This document shows positions 55,279 to 63,226 of a stretch of 64,000 bases of DNA, one piece after another. The notes beneath the pieces are model-generated. The model had not been told where the DNA came from. It did not search any database and was given only the letters and a program-made list of their open reading frames with translations. Every line of letters starts with the position of its first letter. The first letter of the stretch is position 1. Source of the stretch: Pelomonas dachongensis (GTDB taxonomy: Bacteria; Pseudomonadota; Gammaproteobacteria; Burkholderiales; Burkholderiaceae_C); assembly GCF_043555865.1 (NCBI RefSeq), contig NZ_JBIGHY010000010.1, positions 124,001 to 188,000 of the forward strand. The letters are read 5' to 3'. Made by a program: the position numbers and the translations under genes.

Positions 55279-56145
55279 ATGTTGCTTCAACACGCGCTGC
55301 GTCCCAGGGCCGCCGCCTTCGCGCTGCTGCTGGCCTGCAGCCTGCCCGCCGCCGCCATCGACAGCCAGCTGTACGCGACCTTGCTTGTCAACACGACCGC
55401 GTTCTACCCCGTATCCGACGTCGCGTCGCGCAGGACCGACCTCAACCTGATCGACGACCCACGCGCCGGCCAGCTGCAGACCCTGGCGGACAGCACCACC
55501 CTCAGCGGCGGCACCGCCACGGCCCACTTCGAGGGCCGCATGGGCTTGCTGCGCGCCTCTGCGGCGTCCAGCTTCCCGTACTGCTGCGATGCCCTCGGGC
55601 GGCGCGTCGTCCAGGGCTATGCCGACGCCAGCGTGCAAGGTCGTTTCTACGACAGCATCGCCGTCAGCGGTGCAGGGCTGGCTGCGGGCACGCCGGTCAG
55701 CTACACGGTGAACTTCAGCATCGACGGTGCGCTGTCCAACCCCAGCTTCGAGATGGGCGGCTTTCTGACCGCCTACGGCATCGCCGAGGTGAGGTTGCGC
55801 GACATGAGCAGCTTTGCCGAGGTCAACAAGAGCTGGGATGCCAGCCGCGATGCGCCGGGCGTCTTCAGCCTGCGGCTGGACACCTTCGTCGGCCGCACGA
55901 TCTCGCTCAGCGGCATGCTGGCGGTGGGCGCCTCGGTCAGTGACTATGCCCAGCTGGGCCGCACGGCCTGGGCTGACTTCGGCCACTCGGCCGGCTACCA
56001 GCTGGTGCCTTCCGTGACGGGGCTCAACACCGTCGGCGCCAGCGGCTACGACTTCGCCACGCCGGTGCCCGAGCCGGGCAGCTGGGCACTGATGGCCGTC
56101 GGGCTGCTCGGCATCGGCATGCTGCGCCGCCGCCGCCCGAGCTGA
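55279..56145 (+). CDS. PEP-CTERM sorted exoprotein
   Basis: A 288-aa secreted protein. The signal peptide LRPRAAAFALLLACSLPAAA is followed by a beta-rich region without recognised domain. The C-terminal sorting signal is complete: VPEPGSWALMAVG, then LLGIGM and RRRRPS. The start at 55279 follows AGGGAG. Exosortase genes are not in the window. The cargo function is unknown. Confidence 0.93.
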   Translation: MLLQHALRPRAAAFALLLACSLPAAAIDSQLYATLLVNTTAFYPVSDVASRRTDLNLIDDPRAGQLQTLADSTTLSGGTATAHFEGRMGLLRASAASSFPYCCDALGRRVVQGYADASVQGRFYDSIAVSGAGLAAGTPVSYTVNFSIDGALSNPSFEMGGFLTAYGIAEVRLRDMSSFAEVNKSWDASRDAPGVFSLRLDTFVGRTISLSGMLAVGASVSDYAQLGRTAWADFGHSAGYQLVPSVTGLNTVGASGYDFATPVPEPGSWALMAVGLLGIGMLRRRRPS

Positions 56146-56229
56146 GCACGGGGCGCCGCAAAATGGCGGCATGACCGCCGACTGCCCACCCGCTTTCCTG
56201 TGCGCCGCGTCAGGCGCGCCCCGAACCGC

Positions 56230-57168
56230 ATGACGGCCGGCCACGGCAGCCCCAGCTGCCCGCAGTGCGGCGGCAGCCTGCCGCGTCAGGCCCTGTGGCG
56301 GGCCGTGAGCTGCAGCTACTGCAAGGCCGTCGTCACGCTGAACACCCGCTGGGTGGAGCGCGCGGCCTTCCGCGCCGCCTGGGCCCGCGCGCAGCTGCGT
56401 GCCGATGACGGCGACTGGGTCACGCTGGCCGGCACCGACTATCGCCTGCTGGCGCCGCTGGGCCGAGGCACGACGAGCGAGGCCTGGCTGGCCGAGCGCC
56501 AAGGCAACGCCCGGCTGCGCGCCGTCATCAAGCTCGAACCGCCCGCGGCTGCCGGCAAGCAGGCCCGCGAGGCGACCACGCTGCAACGCCTGCAGGCACT
56601 GAGTGGCCCCGGGAGCAGCTATTTCTCGCTGCGCCTGCCGCAGCCCGTTGCGCAGGGCCTCACCGCGCGCGGCGCAGCGATCGCCGTCCGGGCCTGGCCC
56701 GGCTTCTGGGGCAGCCTGGCCGACGTGATGGCGCTGCATCCTCAAGGCCTGGCCGACCCGCGGCACGCGGTGTGGCTGTGGCGCCGCGTGCTGGAGCTGC
56801 TGGACTATCTGCACGGCCAGGGGTGGTGTCATCTGGACCTGCGCCCCAAGCACTGGCTCATCCATCCGGCCGACCACGGCGTGCACCTGGTCGGCTGGAG
56901 CCGCGCCGCCCCGCAGGCCGACCCGGCGGTGGACCTGCAGCAATCGGCCTGGGCCCTGCGCGCCGCGCTGGCCGGCGCAGGCGAGGCGCCACCCGCCCTG
57001 CCCGCGCGTTGCCCTGCGGCACTGGCCCAGCTGCTGCGGCGCGCCAGCGAAGACCGCGACTGGTGCCGCGGCCAGGGCGCCGCCGGGCTGGCCCGTCAGC
57101 TCAGCGCCGCAGCGCTGGCAGACTTCGGGCCACCGCGCTTCGTGCCCTTCGACCCGCAGCGCGCCTGA
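56230..57168 (+). CDS. Zinc-ribbon protein with degenerate protein-kinase fold (pseudokinase)
   Basis: A 312-aa protein. An N-terminal zinc ribbon has C10-x2-C13 and C28-x2-C31. A kinase-like domain follows: glycine loop LGRGTTSEAW, Lys101 in AVIKLE, and a catalytic-loop relic HLDLRPKH (D203, with N replaced by H208). The DFG position reads VGW (221-223), so the magnesium-binding Asp is missing. It probably binds a partner or nucleotide rather than phosphorylating. The ATG at 56230 is preferred to GTG at 56200. It is 21 nt before the VWA gene, in a run of three co-directional genes. Confidence 0.75.
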   Translation: MTAGHGSPSCPQCGGSLPRQALWRAVSCSYCKAVVTLNTRWVERAAFRAAWARAQLRADDGDWVTLAGTDYRLLAPLGRGTTSEAWLAERQGNARLRAVIKLEPPAAAGKQAREATTLQRLQALSGPGSSYFSLRLPQPVAQGLTARGAAIAVRAWPGFWGSLADVMALHPQGLADPRHAVWLWRRVLELLDYLHGQGWCHLDLRPKHWLIHPADHGVHLVGWSRAAPQADPAVDLQQSAWALRAALAGAGEAPPALPARCPAALAQLLRRASEDRDWCRGQGAAGLARQLSAAALADFGPPRFVPFDPQRA

Positions 57169-57189
57169 ACACTTTGACACGGAGAACCC

Positions 57190-58170
57190 ATGGGACACGG
57201 CAACTACTCGCACGCGGCGCACGCCGCACTGCTGGCCGACCGCGCCGACCTCGATGCGGAACAGGTCTTCCGCCAGACCGGCTGCCACCCGCTGATGAAT
57301 CCGCGCGGCCTGACGGTGCGCGAATCGCGCGACAGCGCCGACCATCCGCACGCCCTGCCCATCGCCTTTGCGCTGGACGTGACCGGCTCCATGGGCGACA
57401 TCCCGCGCAACCTCGCCCAGCGCGACCTGCCGCAGTTCATGGGCCTGCTGGGCGCCTGCGCCATCGCCGACCCGCAGGTGCTGTTCATGGCCATTGGCGA
57501 CGCCACCTCGGACGACGCGCCGCTGCAGGTGGGGCAGTTCGAGTCCACCGCCGAGCTGATGGACCAGTGGCTGACCTGGAGCTTCCTGGAGGGCGGCGGG
57601 GGCGGAACCGGCTCCGAGAGCTACGAGCTGGCCTTCTACCTGCTGGCCCGCCACACCGACACGGACAGCTGGGTGAAGCGCCGCCACAAGGGCTACCTGT
57701 TCATGACCGGCGACGAGCTGCCGTACCCGGCTGTCTCGCGCCACCAGGTCGGCGCGCTGCTGGGCGACCAGCTGGACGAGGACATCCCGATCGAGGAAGC
57801 GATCGCGGCCGCGGCCGAGCAATACCATCTGTTCTTCCTGATCCCCGACCTGCAGCGCCGCCAGCGCTGCGAGTCGCGCTGGCGCGACCTGCTGGGCGAC
57901 CACGTCATCTGCATGGAGTCGCCCGACGACACCTGCCACGTGGCCGCCGCCCTGGTGGGGCTGACGGAAGGCCGGCTGGCCGATGTCGATGCCGTGGCCC
58001 GCGTGCTGGCGGACCAGGGCCTGGCGCGCGAGCGCGTCAGCGCCGTCGTGCGGGCGCTGCGGCCGTATGCCGAGCTGCTGAAGCCAGGCGCGGTAGGCCT
58101 GCCGCTGCGCCCCGGTGCACGGCCTGCCGGCGCAGCCGCCGGCGGCTGGTGGAAGAAGCTGTTCGGCTGA
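57190..58170 (+). CDS. VWA-domain (MIDAS) protein
   Basis: A 326-aa protein. The VWA domain carries MIDAS motif DVTGSMGD (D63, T65, S67), the downstream Thr in GGGTGSES and an Asp in FMTGDELPY. The segment AIAAAAEQYHLFFLIPD closes the fold. A helical region and a Gly/Pro/Ala-rich tail end in WWKKLFG. No signal peptide is seen, so it is cytosolic. VWA proteins coordinate partner assembly through Mg2+. One base separates it from the PurA-like start. Confidence 0.85.
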   Translation: MGHGNYSHAAHAALLADRADLDAEQVFRQTGCHPLMNPRGLTVRESRDSADHPHALPIAFALDVTGSMGDIPRNLAQRDLPQFMGLLGACAIADPQVLFMAIGDATSDDAPLQVGQFESTAELMDQWLTWSFLEGGGGGTGSESYELAFYLLARHTDTDSWVKRRHKGYLFMTGDELPYPAVSRHQVGALLGDQLDEDIPIEEAIAAAAEQYHLFFLIPDLQRRQRCESRWRDLLGDHVICMESPDDTCHVAAALVGLTEGRLADVDAVARVLADQGLARERVSAVVRALRPYAELLKPGAVGLPLRPGARPAGAAAGGWWKKLFG

Positions 58171-58171
58171 A

Positions 58172-59440
58172 GTGTTCGCCGCCTTCGTCGACCTGGGCTT
58201 CGGCGACGCCGGCAAGGGCAAGTTCGTCGATGCCTGGGTGCGCCGGCGGGGCGCGCACACGGTGGTCCGCTTCAACGGCGGCGCGCAGGCCGGGCACAAC
58301 GTGGTGCTGCCGGACGGCCGCCACCACACCTTCTCGCAATGGGGCGCGGCCAGCTTCGTGCCGGGCGTGGCCACCGTGCTGGCGGCGCCGGTCGTCGTGC
58401 ATCCCGGCGCACTGCTGCAGGAGGCGCAGGCGCTCATTGCACGGGGCCTGACCGATCCCTGGCAGCGCCTGTTCATCGACGGCCGCTGCCGCGTGACCAC
58501 GCCCTTCCTGCAGGCCGCCGGCCGCCTGCGCGAGCGGGCGCGCGGCGCCGCGGCGCATGGCAGCTGCGGCGTCGGCTTCGGCGAGACGGTGGCCTTGTCG
58601 CTGCAGCAGCCGGCCCTGGGCCTGCACTGGGCCGACCTGGCGCAGCCGGCCCGGGCGCTGGCCCGGCTGCGCGACCAGCAAGCCTGGCTGCGCGAGGCCT
58701 GGCCCGAGCCGCCCGACGCCGCCGCCCAGGCCGACTGGCAGGCCTTGCACGAGGTCGCGCTGGCCGAGCGCTGGCTGGTGCAGGCGCACGAAGCCTGGCG
58801 GCTGGCACCGGCGCGGTCTGCCGACTTCATGGCCAGCCAGCTGGCCCGACCGGGGCACGTCGCCTTCGAAGGCGCCCAGGGCGTGCTGCTGGACGAAGAC
58901 CACGGCTTTCACCCGCACACCACTTGGAGCCGCGTGACGCCGACCGCGGCGGTCGATGTGCTGCGCGATCTGGGGCTCACGCCCAGGCTGCACCGCTACG
59001 GCATCGTGCGCAGCTATCTGACCCGCCATGGCACCGGCCCGCTGCCGACCGTCGACCCGGCGCTGGACTCGCTGCCCGAACCGCACAACCCCGAGGACGG
59101 CTGGCAGGGCCCATTCCGCCGCGGCCATCCGGACGCGCTGCTGCTGCGCCACGCCGCCAGGGCCTGCGGTGCGTTGGACGGCCTGCTGGTGGGCCATCTG
59201 GACGCCGTGCCTGTCGGCCTGCGCTGGTGCCACGCCTATCGAGATGCCCCAGCGCTGCCCCAACTCGCGCCCGAGGCGCTCACCGCCTGGCTGCAGGCAG
59301 CGCAGCCGCTGTACGAACCTGGCCTGCTCAGCCGCGATGCACTGCTGGCGCGGCTGCACGAAGCCAGCGGTGCCGCGCTGGCGGGCTGGTCCGACGGCCC
59401 CACGCACCGCGACGTGCGCTGGCTAGACCCCGGGGAATGA
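58172..59440 (+). CDS. Divergent adenylosuccinate-synthetase-like protein
   Basis: A 422-aa PurA homologue of nearly normal length. The GTP loop is FGDAGKGKFVD (canonical GDEGKGK), with Asp12 retained. GGAQAGH replaces GGHNAGH, keeping the catalytic His (H42) but not the Asn. Shared blocks are FEGAQGVLLDEDHG and TRHGTGPLPT. The IMP-binding GTTGRG block reads GSCGVG, and the aspartate-loop TTGRRRR reads as GWQGPFRRG. The base-specificity TKLD is GHLD. It should therefore use a different substrate or amine donor. It starts with GTG one base after the VWA stop. Confidence 0.8.
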   Translation: MFAAFVDLGFGDAGKGKFVDAWVRRRGAHTVVRFNGGAQAGHNVVLPDGRHHTFSQWGAASFVPGVATVLAAPVVVHPGALLQEAQALIARGLTDPWQRLFIDGRCRVTTPFLQAAGRLRERARGAAAHGSCGVGFGETVALSLQQPALGLHWADLAQPARALARLRDQQAWLREAWPEPPDAAAQADWQALHEVALAERWLVQAHEAWRLAPARSADFMASQLARPGHVAFEGAQGVLLDEDHGFHPHTTWSRVTPTAAVDVLRDLGLTPRLHRYGIVRSYLTRHGTGPLPTVDPALDSLPEPHNPEDGWQGPFRRGHPDALLLRHAARACGALDGLLVGHLDAVPVGLRWCHAYRDAPALPQLAPEALTAWLQAAQPLYEPGLLSRDALLARLHEASGAALAGWSDGPTHRDVRWLDPGE

Positions 59441-59471
59441 TGAGACCGCGCAACTGGCGACAATCACGGCC

Positions 59472-59903
59472 ATGTTCGCTCCGTCCCAGCTCGAAGTCCG
59501 GCGCTTCTTCTGCGCCACCTACCGCAAATGGCGCGATGGCGCGCCGCTGATTCCGATGGAGGCCATCGCGGCGGACTGGATCGCCGAGCACCCGGAATAC
59601 CACGACGAACTCGCCGACGAGGCCGGCGCGCTGGAGAAGGTCTACACCGTGGAGGAAGGCCGCACCAACCCCTTCCTGCACCTCTCCATGCACCTGACCA
59701 TCACCGAGCAGCACGCCATCGACCAGCCCAGCGGCATCCGCCAGGCCGTGGACCTGCTCAGCGCCAAGCGCAACTCCCGCCACGACGCGCATCATGTCGC
59801 CATGGAGGCGCTGGGCGAGATGATCTGGGCGTCGCAGCGCAGCGGCATGCCGCCGGACGGGCACGTCTACCTGGACAAGGTGCGCCAGGCGGCCACGCGC
59901 TAG
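59472..59903 (+). CDS. DUF1841-family protein
   Basis: A 143-aa protein with the family pattern MFAPSQLEVRRFFCATYRKW, NPFLHLSMHLTITEQHAID and DAHHVAMEALGEMIWASQR. Several conserved His residues (HLSMH, DAHH) suggest metal binding. The function is unknown. It follows the PurA-like gene by 31 nt and ends at a terminator. DUF1841 genes occur widely in this order, so this one may not belong to the triad. Confidence 0.9.
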   Translation: MFAPSQLEVRRFFCATYRKWRDGAPLIPMEAIAADWIAEHPEYHDELADEAGALEKVYTVEEGRTNPFLHLSMHLTITEQHAIDQPSGIRQAVDLLSAKRNSRHDAHHVAMEALGEMIWASQRSGMPPDGHVYLDKVRQAATR

Positions 59904-59912
59904 AAATGACAA

Positions 59913-59935
59913 AGCCACCCGAGGGTGGCTCTTTT
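59913..59935. terminator. Bidirectional terminator between DUF1841 and flgN
   Basis: AGCCACC (59913-59919) pairs with GGTGGCT (59924-59930) around tetraloop CGAG, followed by CTTTTC. AAAG precedes it, so it can also serve the minus-strand flgN transcript. It lies 10 nt after the DUF1841 stop. Confidence 0.85.
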
Positions 59936-59953
59936 CATGGCGGCGCGTCGGCC

Positions 59954-60346
59954 TCAGGCGGTGAAGCTGCCGCCGCCAATGCTGCGGCGTTCGGCCTTGC
60001 CGGCAGCACCGTACAGACCGGTCGGCTCGCTCGGGATCAGCACGTCCAGCGCGCGGTCCAGCGACGCGTTGCCGCGGGCCAGCGACTCGCGCTGCGCGGC
60101 CAGCAGGCCCCCAGCGCGCACCAGGCGGTTGCGCAGCGCTGCCGGCACACCGCCGGTGCGGGCAGCTTCGCCGAAGCTCTGCACAGCGCGGGCCAGGTGC
60201 TGGTGCAGCTCGGACGAGAACTGTTCGATGGCGGCGGCGTCGCGCCGGGTCAGCGCGTCGCCAAGCTGGTTCAGCGTGGCTTCGACGGCCAGCAGCGGAG
60301 CTTCCAGTTCGGCGCTGAGCGGGGCGGACGAGGCGATGGCGGTCAT
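59954..60346 (-). CDS. flgN: Flagellar export chaperone FlgN
   Basis: A 130-aa helical protein. FlgN escorts the hook-filament junction proteins FlgK and FlgL to the export gate. Helical blocks are SAELEAPLLAVEATLNQLGD and LVRAGGLLAAQRESLARGN, with the FlgN-typical C-terminal YGAAG segment. Sequence conservation is low, but position next to flgM and flgA is standard. The start at 60346 lies 16 nt after flgM. Confidence 0.88.
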   Translation of the reverse strand: MTAIASSAPLSAELEAPLLAVEATLNQLGDALTRRDAAAIEQFSSELHQHLARAVQSFGEAARTGGVPAALRNRLVRAGGLLAAQRESLARGNASLDRALDVLIPSEPTGLYGAAGKAERRSIGGGSFTA

Positions 60347-60362
60347 GTTCTTCTGAGCGTGT

Positions 60363-60692
60363 TCAGTGCTTGTTGGCGCGGCTGTCCAGCAATTCTTGCG
60401 CATTCGCGACCAGCTTGTCCGCGATCGCGTTGGCATTGATCGTGAACTTGCCCTCGGTGATGGCCTGCGAGATGCGGGCGACCTTGGCGGCGTCGAAGCT
60501 GCCATCGTCGGCACCGGCGCTGGCGGCCAGCTTGGCGGCGCTGGAAATCTCCACCTGGGCGCTGGCGGCCGGCGCGGAGGCGGCCTGGCGGATGGTCTCG
60601 GTCGCTGCCGCCTCAGGCTTGCGCGCGGTGGCACGCTCGGCCTTGGCAGGGCTGGCGCTGCCGTCGGGGCTGGGGCTGTTGCCGATCTTCAT
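60363..60692 (-). CDS. flgM: Anti-sigma-28 factor FlgM
   Basis: A 109-aa protein that holds FliA (sigma-28) inactive until exported through the completed hook. The N-terminus is disordered and Ala/Ser-rich. The C-terminal sigma-binding part is VEISSAAKLAASAG, FDAAKVARISQAITEGKFTI and NANAIADKLV. A sigma-28-type promoter lies about 60 nt upstream, giving feedback control. Confidence 0.95.
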   Translation of the reverse strand: MKIGNSPSPDGSASPAKAERATARKPEAAATETIRQAASAPAASAQVEISSAAKLAASAGADDGSFDAAKVARISQAITEGKFTINANAIADKLVANAQELLDSRANKH

Positions 60693-60752
60693 GAGGTTTC
60701 TCCAGGTTGCGGGGCGGGCCCCGCAGCGGGCGTTGCTAGGGAGTTTCCTCCT

Positions 60753-60780
60753 GTATCGGCCGCTGGTCCTGGATCTTGAG
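60753..60780 (-). promoter_or_regulatory. Sigma-28 (FliA)-type promoter for flgM-flgN
   Basis: On the minus strand CTCAAG (60780-60775) contains the -35-like TCAA. It is followed 15 nt later by -10-like GCCGATAC (60760-60753). The FliA consensus is TAAA-N15-GCCGATAA, so each box has one mismatch and the spacing is exact. It lies between flgA and flgM, 61-88 nt before the flgM ATG. Confidence 0.75.
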
Positions 60781-60840
60781 CGGGATTTGCCGGATTTTTC
60801 CGGTCCATCTCGAGGTTTTCCGGGTTTCGTGGCGATTTGC

Positions 60841-61539
60841 TCACAGCAGCAGTTCCACCTGACGCTCGCCCACGGCCCGGCCGCTGGCAACACGGCCGCT
60901 GTCAAAGCGCACCCTGACGAGCTGGCCTTCGAAGCCCGGCCCCAGGGCCTGGGCCACTGACGACACGGCAAAACCCGCGCCGACCGCCCTCACCTGCACG
61001 GTCTCGCCGGCGGCGAACCACTGGCGGGACTTGAGGTCAGGCGCGCGCAGCGCCTCGGCCGCGCCCACGGGCCGCGCGAGCGAGCGTCCGATGAGCTGCG
61101 CGGGGTCGGTGAACACCGCACCGGCTTCGGCCGCAATGTCGGTATCGGCCAGCGCGAGCTGTTCTTGAGACAAATTGACGCCGGCCGGCAGCGGGCCGGC
61201 GGCCACGACCACCTGACCGATGACGGCCACGCGCACCGGCAGCGTCACGTTCCAGCGCACGCTGCCGTCGACGCAGCGCAGTCCGATGCGGCTCCTGCCC
61301 CAGGCGCGCATGCCGGGCGGCAAGTAGGGCTGCACCTGCCGGCACGGCGCCAGGCGCAGCCGCGGGTCCAGCGCACCCGTCTCGACCACCACGCGGGTGC
61401 CGGGCGGCGCGGTCGCACGCGCCGCGGTCTCGGCCAGCTGCCGCACACGTTCGATCAGTGCCGGGTCCAGCGCGGTCTGCGCGCGGGCGTACACCCCCGT
61501 CAGCGACAGGCACAGCAGGAGCGCAATTCGACACAGCAT
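60841..61539 (-). CDS. flgA: Flagellar basal-body P-ring formation protein FlgA
   Basis: A 232-aa periplasmic chaperone for P-ring assembly. Its signal peptide is MLCRIALLLCLSLTGVYARA. The SAF/ChapFlgA domain includes GPLPAGVNLSQEQLALADTD and LIGRSLARPVGAAEALRAPD. The C-terminal VSSVAQALGPGFEGQLVRVR is typical. The start at 61539 was chosen for the signal peptide. It is divergent from flgB. Confidence 0.95.
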   Translation of the reverse strand: MLCRIALLLCLSLTGVYARAQTALDPALIERVRQLAETAARATAPPGTRVVVETGALDPRLRLAPCRQVQPYLPPGMRAWGRSRIGLRCVDGSVRWNVTLPVRVAVIGQVVVAAGPLPAGVNLSQEQLALADTDIAAEAGAVFTDPAQLIGRSLARPVGAAEALRAPDLKSRQWFAAGETVQVRAVGAGFAVSSVAQALGPGFEGQLVRVRFDSGRVASGRAVGERQVELLL

Positions 61540-61682
61540 GGCCGCCACTTTAGGGAAGGCCGCGGTGCCCCTGGATCGGAATTGACGGGCTTTGATACCG
61601 CTAATCCCGCTCATGTTTCGGCCCGTGCGGCAGAACAATTTGTCCAAGAGCCAGACCGGCTGCACCTCGCGAGAGGCCCCAG

Positions 61683-62096
61683 ATGTTGAACCGAATCACC
61701 GACACGCTGAACTTCCAGACCCAGGCGCTCTCGCTGCGGGCGGAGCGTCAGCGCCTGCTCGCCAGCAACATCGCCAACGCGGACACGCCGGGCTACCAGG
61801 CCCGCGAGATCAACTTCGCCCAGGCGCTGCGCGAGGCCACCGGCGAGGTCGGCACGCCGGGCAGCCTGGCCACCACGCAGCGCGGCCACATGGCGCCGCT
61901 GGCCGGTGCGCGGGGCGAAAGCGGCAAGGCCTACGCGCTGCAGTCGCAGACCAGCATGGACAGCAACGGCGTGGACATGGACCGCGAACGCGCCAGCTTC
62001 GCCGACAACTCGGTGAAGTACGAAGCCACGCTGCGCTTCATCAACGGCTCCGTGCGCACGACGCTGGACTCGATGAAGTCGCACACGCAGGGCTGA
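61683..62096 (+). CDS. flgB: Flagellar basal-body rod protein FlgB
   Basis: A 137-aa proximal rod subunit. It starts MLNRITDTLNFQTQALSLRA, with the rod-family signature LLASNIANADTPGYQAREIN. The C-terminal helix has NSVKYEATLRFINGSVRT. It is first in the flgBCDE operon, 17 nt before flgC. Confidence 0.97.
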   Translation: MLNRITDTLNFQTQALSLRAERQRLLASNIANADTPGYQAREINFAQALREATGEVGTPGSLATTQRGHMAPLAGARGESGKAYALQSQTSMDSNGVDMDRERASFADNSVKYEATLRFINGSVRTTLDSMKSHTQG

Positions 62097-62113
62097 GCCA
62101 GGAGTAGACCGCC

Positions 62114-62530
62114 ATGTCGATGTTCCAGATCTTCAACGTCTCCGGCAGCGCGGTCAGCGCGCAAAGCCAGCGGCTCAACGTCGTCGCCAGCAACCTGGCC
62201 AACGTCGACACCGTGGCCGGCCCCGACGGCCAGGCCTACAAGACACGCCAGGTGGTGTTCCAGACCCAGCTGATGGGCGCCGGCGACGACAGCGGCAACG
62301 CCGGCGTGCGCGTCACCAACATCACCGAAGACCAGACGCCCGGCCGCCGTGTGCACGACCCCAAGCACCCGCAGGCAGGCGCCGACGGCTACGTGACGTA
62401 CTCCAACGTGAACCCGGTGGAGGAGATGGTCAACATGATCTCCGCCTCGCGGTCCTACCAGAACAACATCGAAGTCATGAGCACGGCCAAGAGCCTGTTG
62501 CTGAAGACGCTGCAGCTCGGCCAGGGCTGA
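62114..62530 (+). CDS. flgC: Flagellar basal-body rod protein FlgC
   Basis: A 138-aa rod subunit. It has the N-terminal rod signature NVVASNLANVDTVAGPDGQ and the C-terminal block SNVNPVEEMVNMISASRSYQ with NNIEVMSTAK. It lies between flgB and flgD. Confidence 0.98.
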   Translation: MSMFQIFNVSGSAVSAQSQRLNVVASNLANVDTVAGPDGQAYKTRQVVFQTQLMGAGDDSGNAGVRVTNITEDQTPGRRVHDPKHPQAGADGYVTYSNVNPVEEMVNMISASRSYQNNIEVMSTAKSLLLKTLQLGQG

Positions 62531-62544
62531 GCAGGAAGGCCGAC

Positions 62545-63183
62545 ATGATCACCGCACTGAATGGCACATCGACGGGCACGTCGAGCACGGCCACCAAGAA
62601 CGCCCAGGACACGCAGGACCGCTTCCTGAAGCTGCTCGTCGCGCAGATGAACAACCAGGATCCGCTGAACCCGATGGACAACGCGCAGGTGACGAGCCAG
62701 ATGGCGCAGATCCAGCAGGTCACCAGCCTGTCCACGCTGGACACCAGCATCAAGGGCCTGGGCGGCCAGCTGGGGCAGATGCAGGCGCTGCAGTCCATCA
62801 CGCTGGTGGGCCGCGAGGTCAGCGTGCCCAGCGACAAGGTCCGCGTCGTCAACGGCAAGGTCGAGGCCAGCTTCGAGCTGGAAGCCGCAGCCAAGAACGT
62901 CAAGCTGGAGATCCTGGGCCCGGCCGGCAACGTCATCGACACCAAGGAGCTGGGCGCCCAAGGCACGGGCCGCCAGACCCTCACCTGGAACGCCGGCACG
63001 CTGGCCGCCGAGGGTGTCGACCTGAAGTACCGCCTCACGGCCACCAACGGCACGGCGGCGGTCAAGTCCGTCACCTACGCGCACGACACGGTTGACGCCG
63101 TCTACAGCGAGAACGGCGGCCTGAAGCTCAACCTCGCCCGCCTGGGCCCGGTCGACTACGCGGCGGTCTCGTCCGTCAACTGA
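62545..63183 (+). CDS. flgD: Flagellar hook capping protein FlgD
   Basis: A 212-aa scaffold that caps the growing hook and is later discarded. The signature RFLKLLVAQMNNQDPLNPMD is followed by NAQVTSQMAQIQQV. A C-terminal Ig/tudor-like FlgD domain (about 95-205) includes EASFELEAAAKNVKLEILGP. It lies 14 nt after flgC. Confidence 0.97.
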   Translation: MITALNGTSTGTSSTATKNAQDTQDRFLKLLVAQMNNQDPLNPMDNAQVTSQMAQIQQVTSLSTLDTSIKGLGGQLGQMQALQSITLVGREVSVPSDKVRVVNGKVEASFELEAAAKNVKLEILGPAGNVIDTKELGAQGTGRQTLTWNAGTLAAEGVDLKYRLTATNGTAAVKSVTYAHDTVDAVYSENGGLKLNLARLGPVDYAAVSSVN

Positions 63184-63226
63184 CCCTCCCTGCCCTTTCC
63201 TTCCGCACGACAGCAAGGACTCCTCC

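Noticed and set aside
54952..58830. 1292-aa minus-strand open frame
   Set aside because: It runs antisense to the kinase, PEP-CTERM, pseudokinase, VWA and PurA-like genes, has low-complexity Ala/Arg/Gln composition and no domains. It is a shadow of high-GC codon use.
61540..61682. Sigma-54 promoter for flgB or flgA
   Set aside because: No TGGCAC-N5-TTGC-like sequence was found in the divergent gap.
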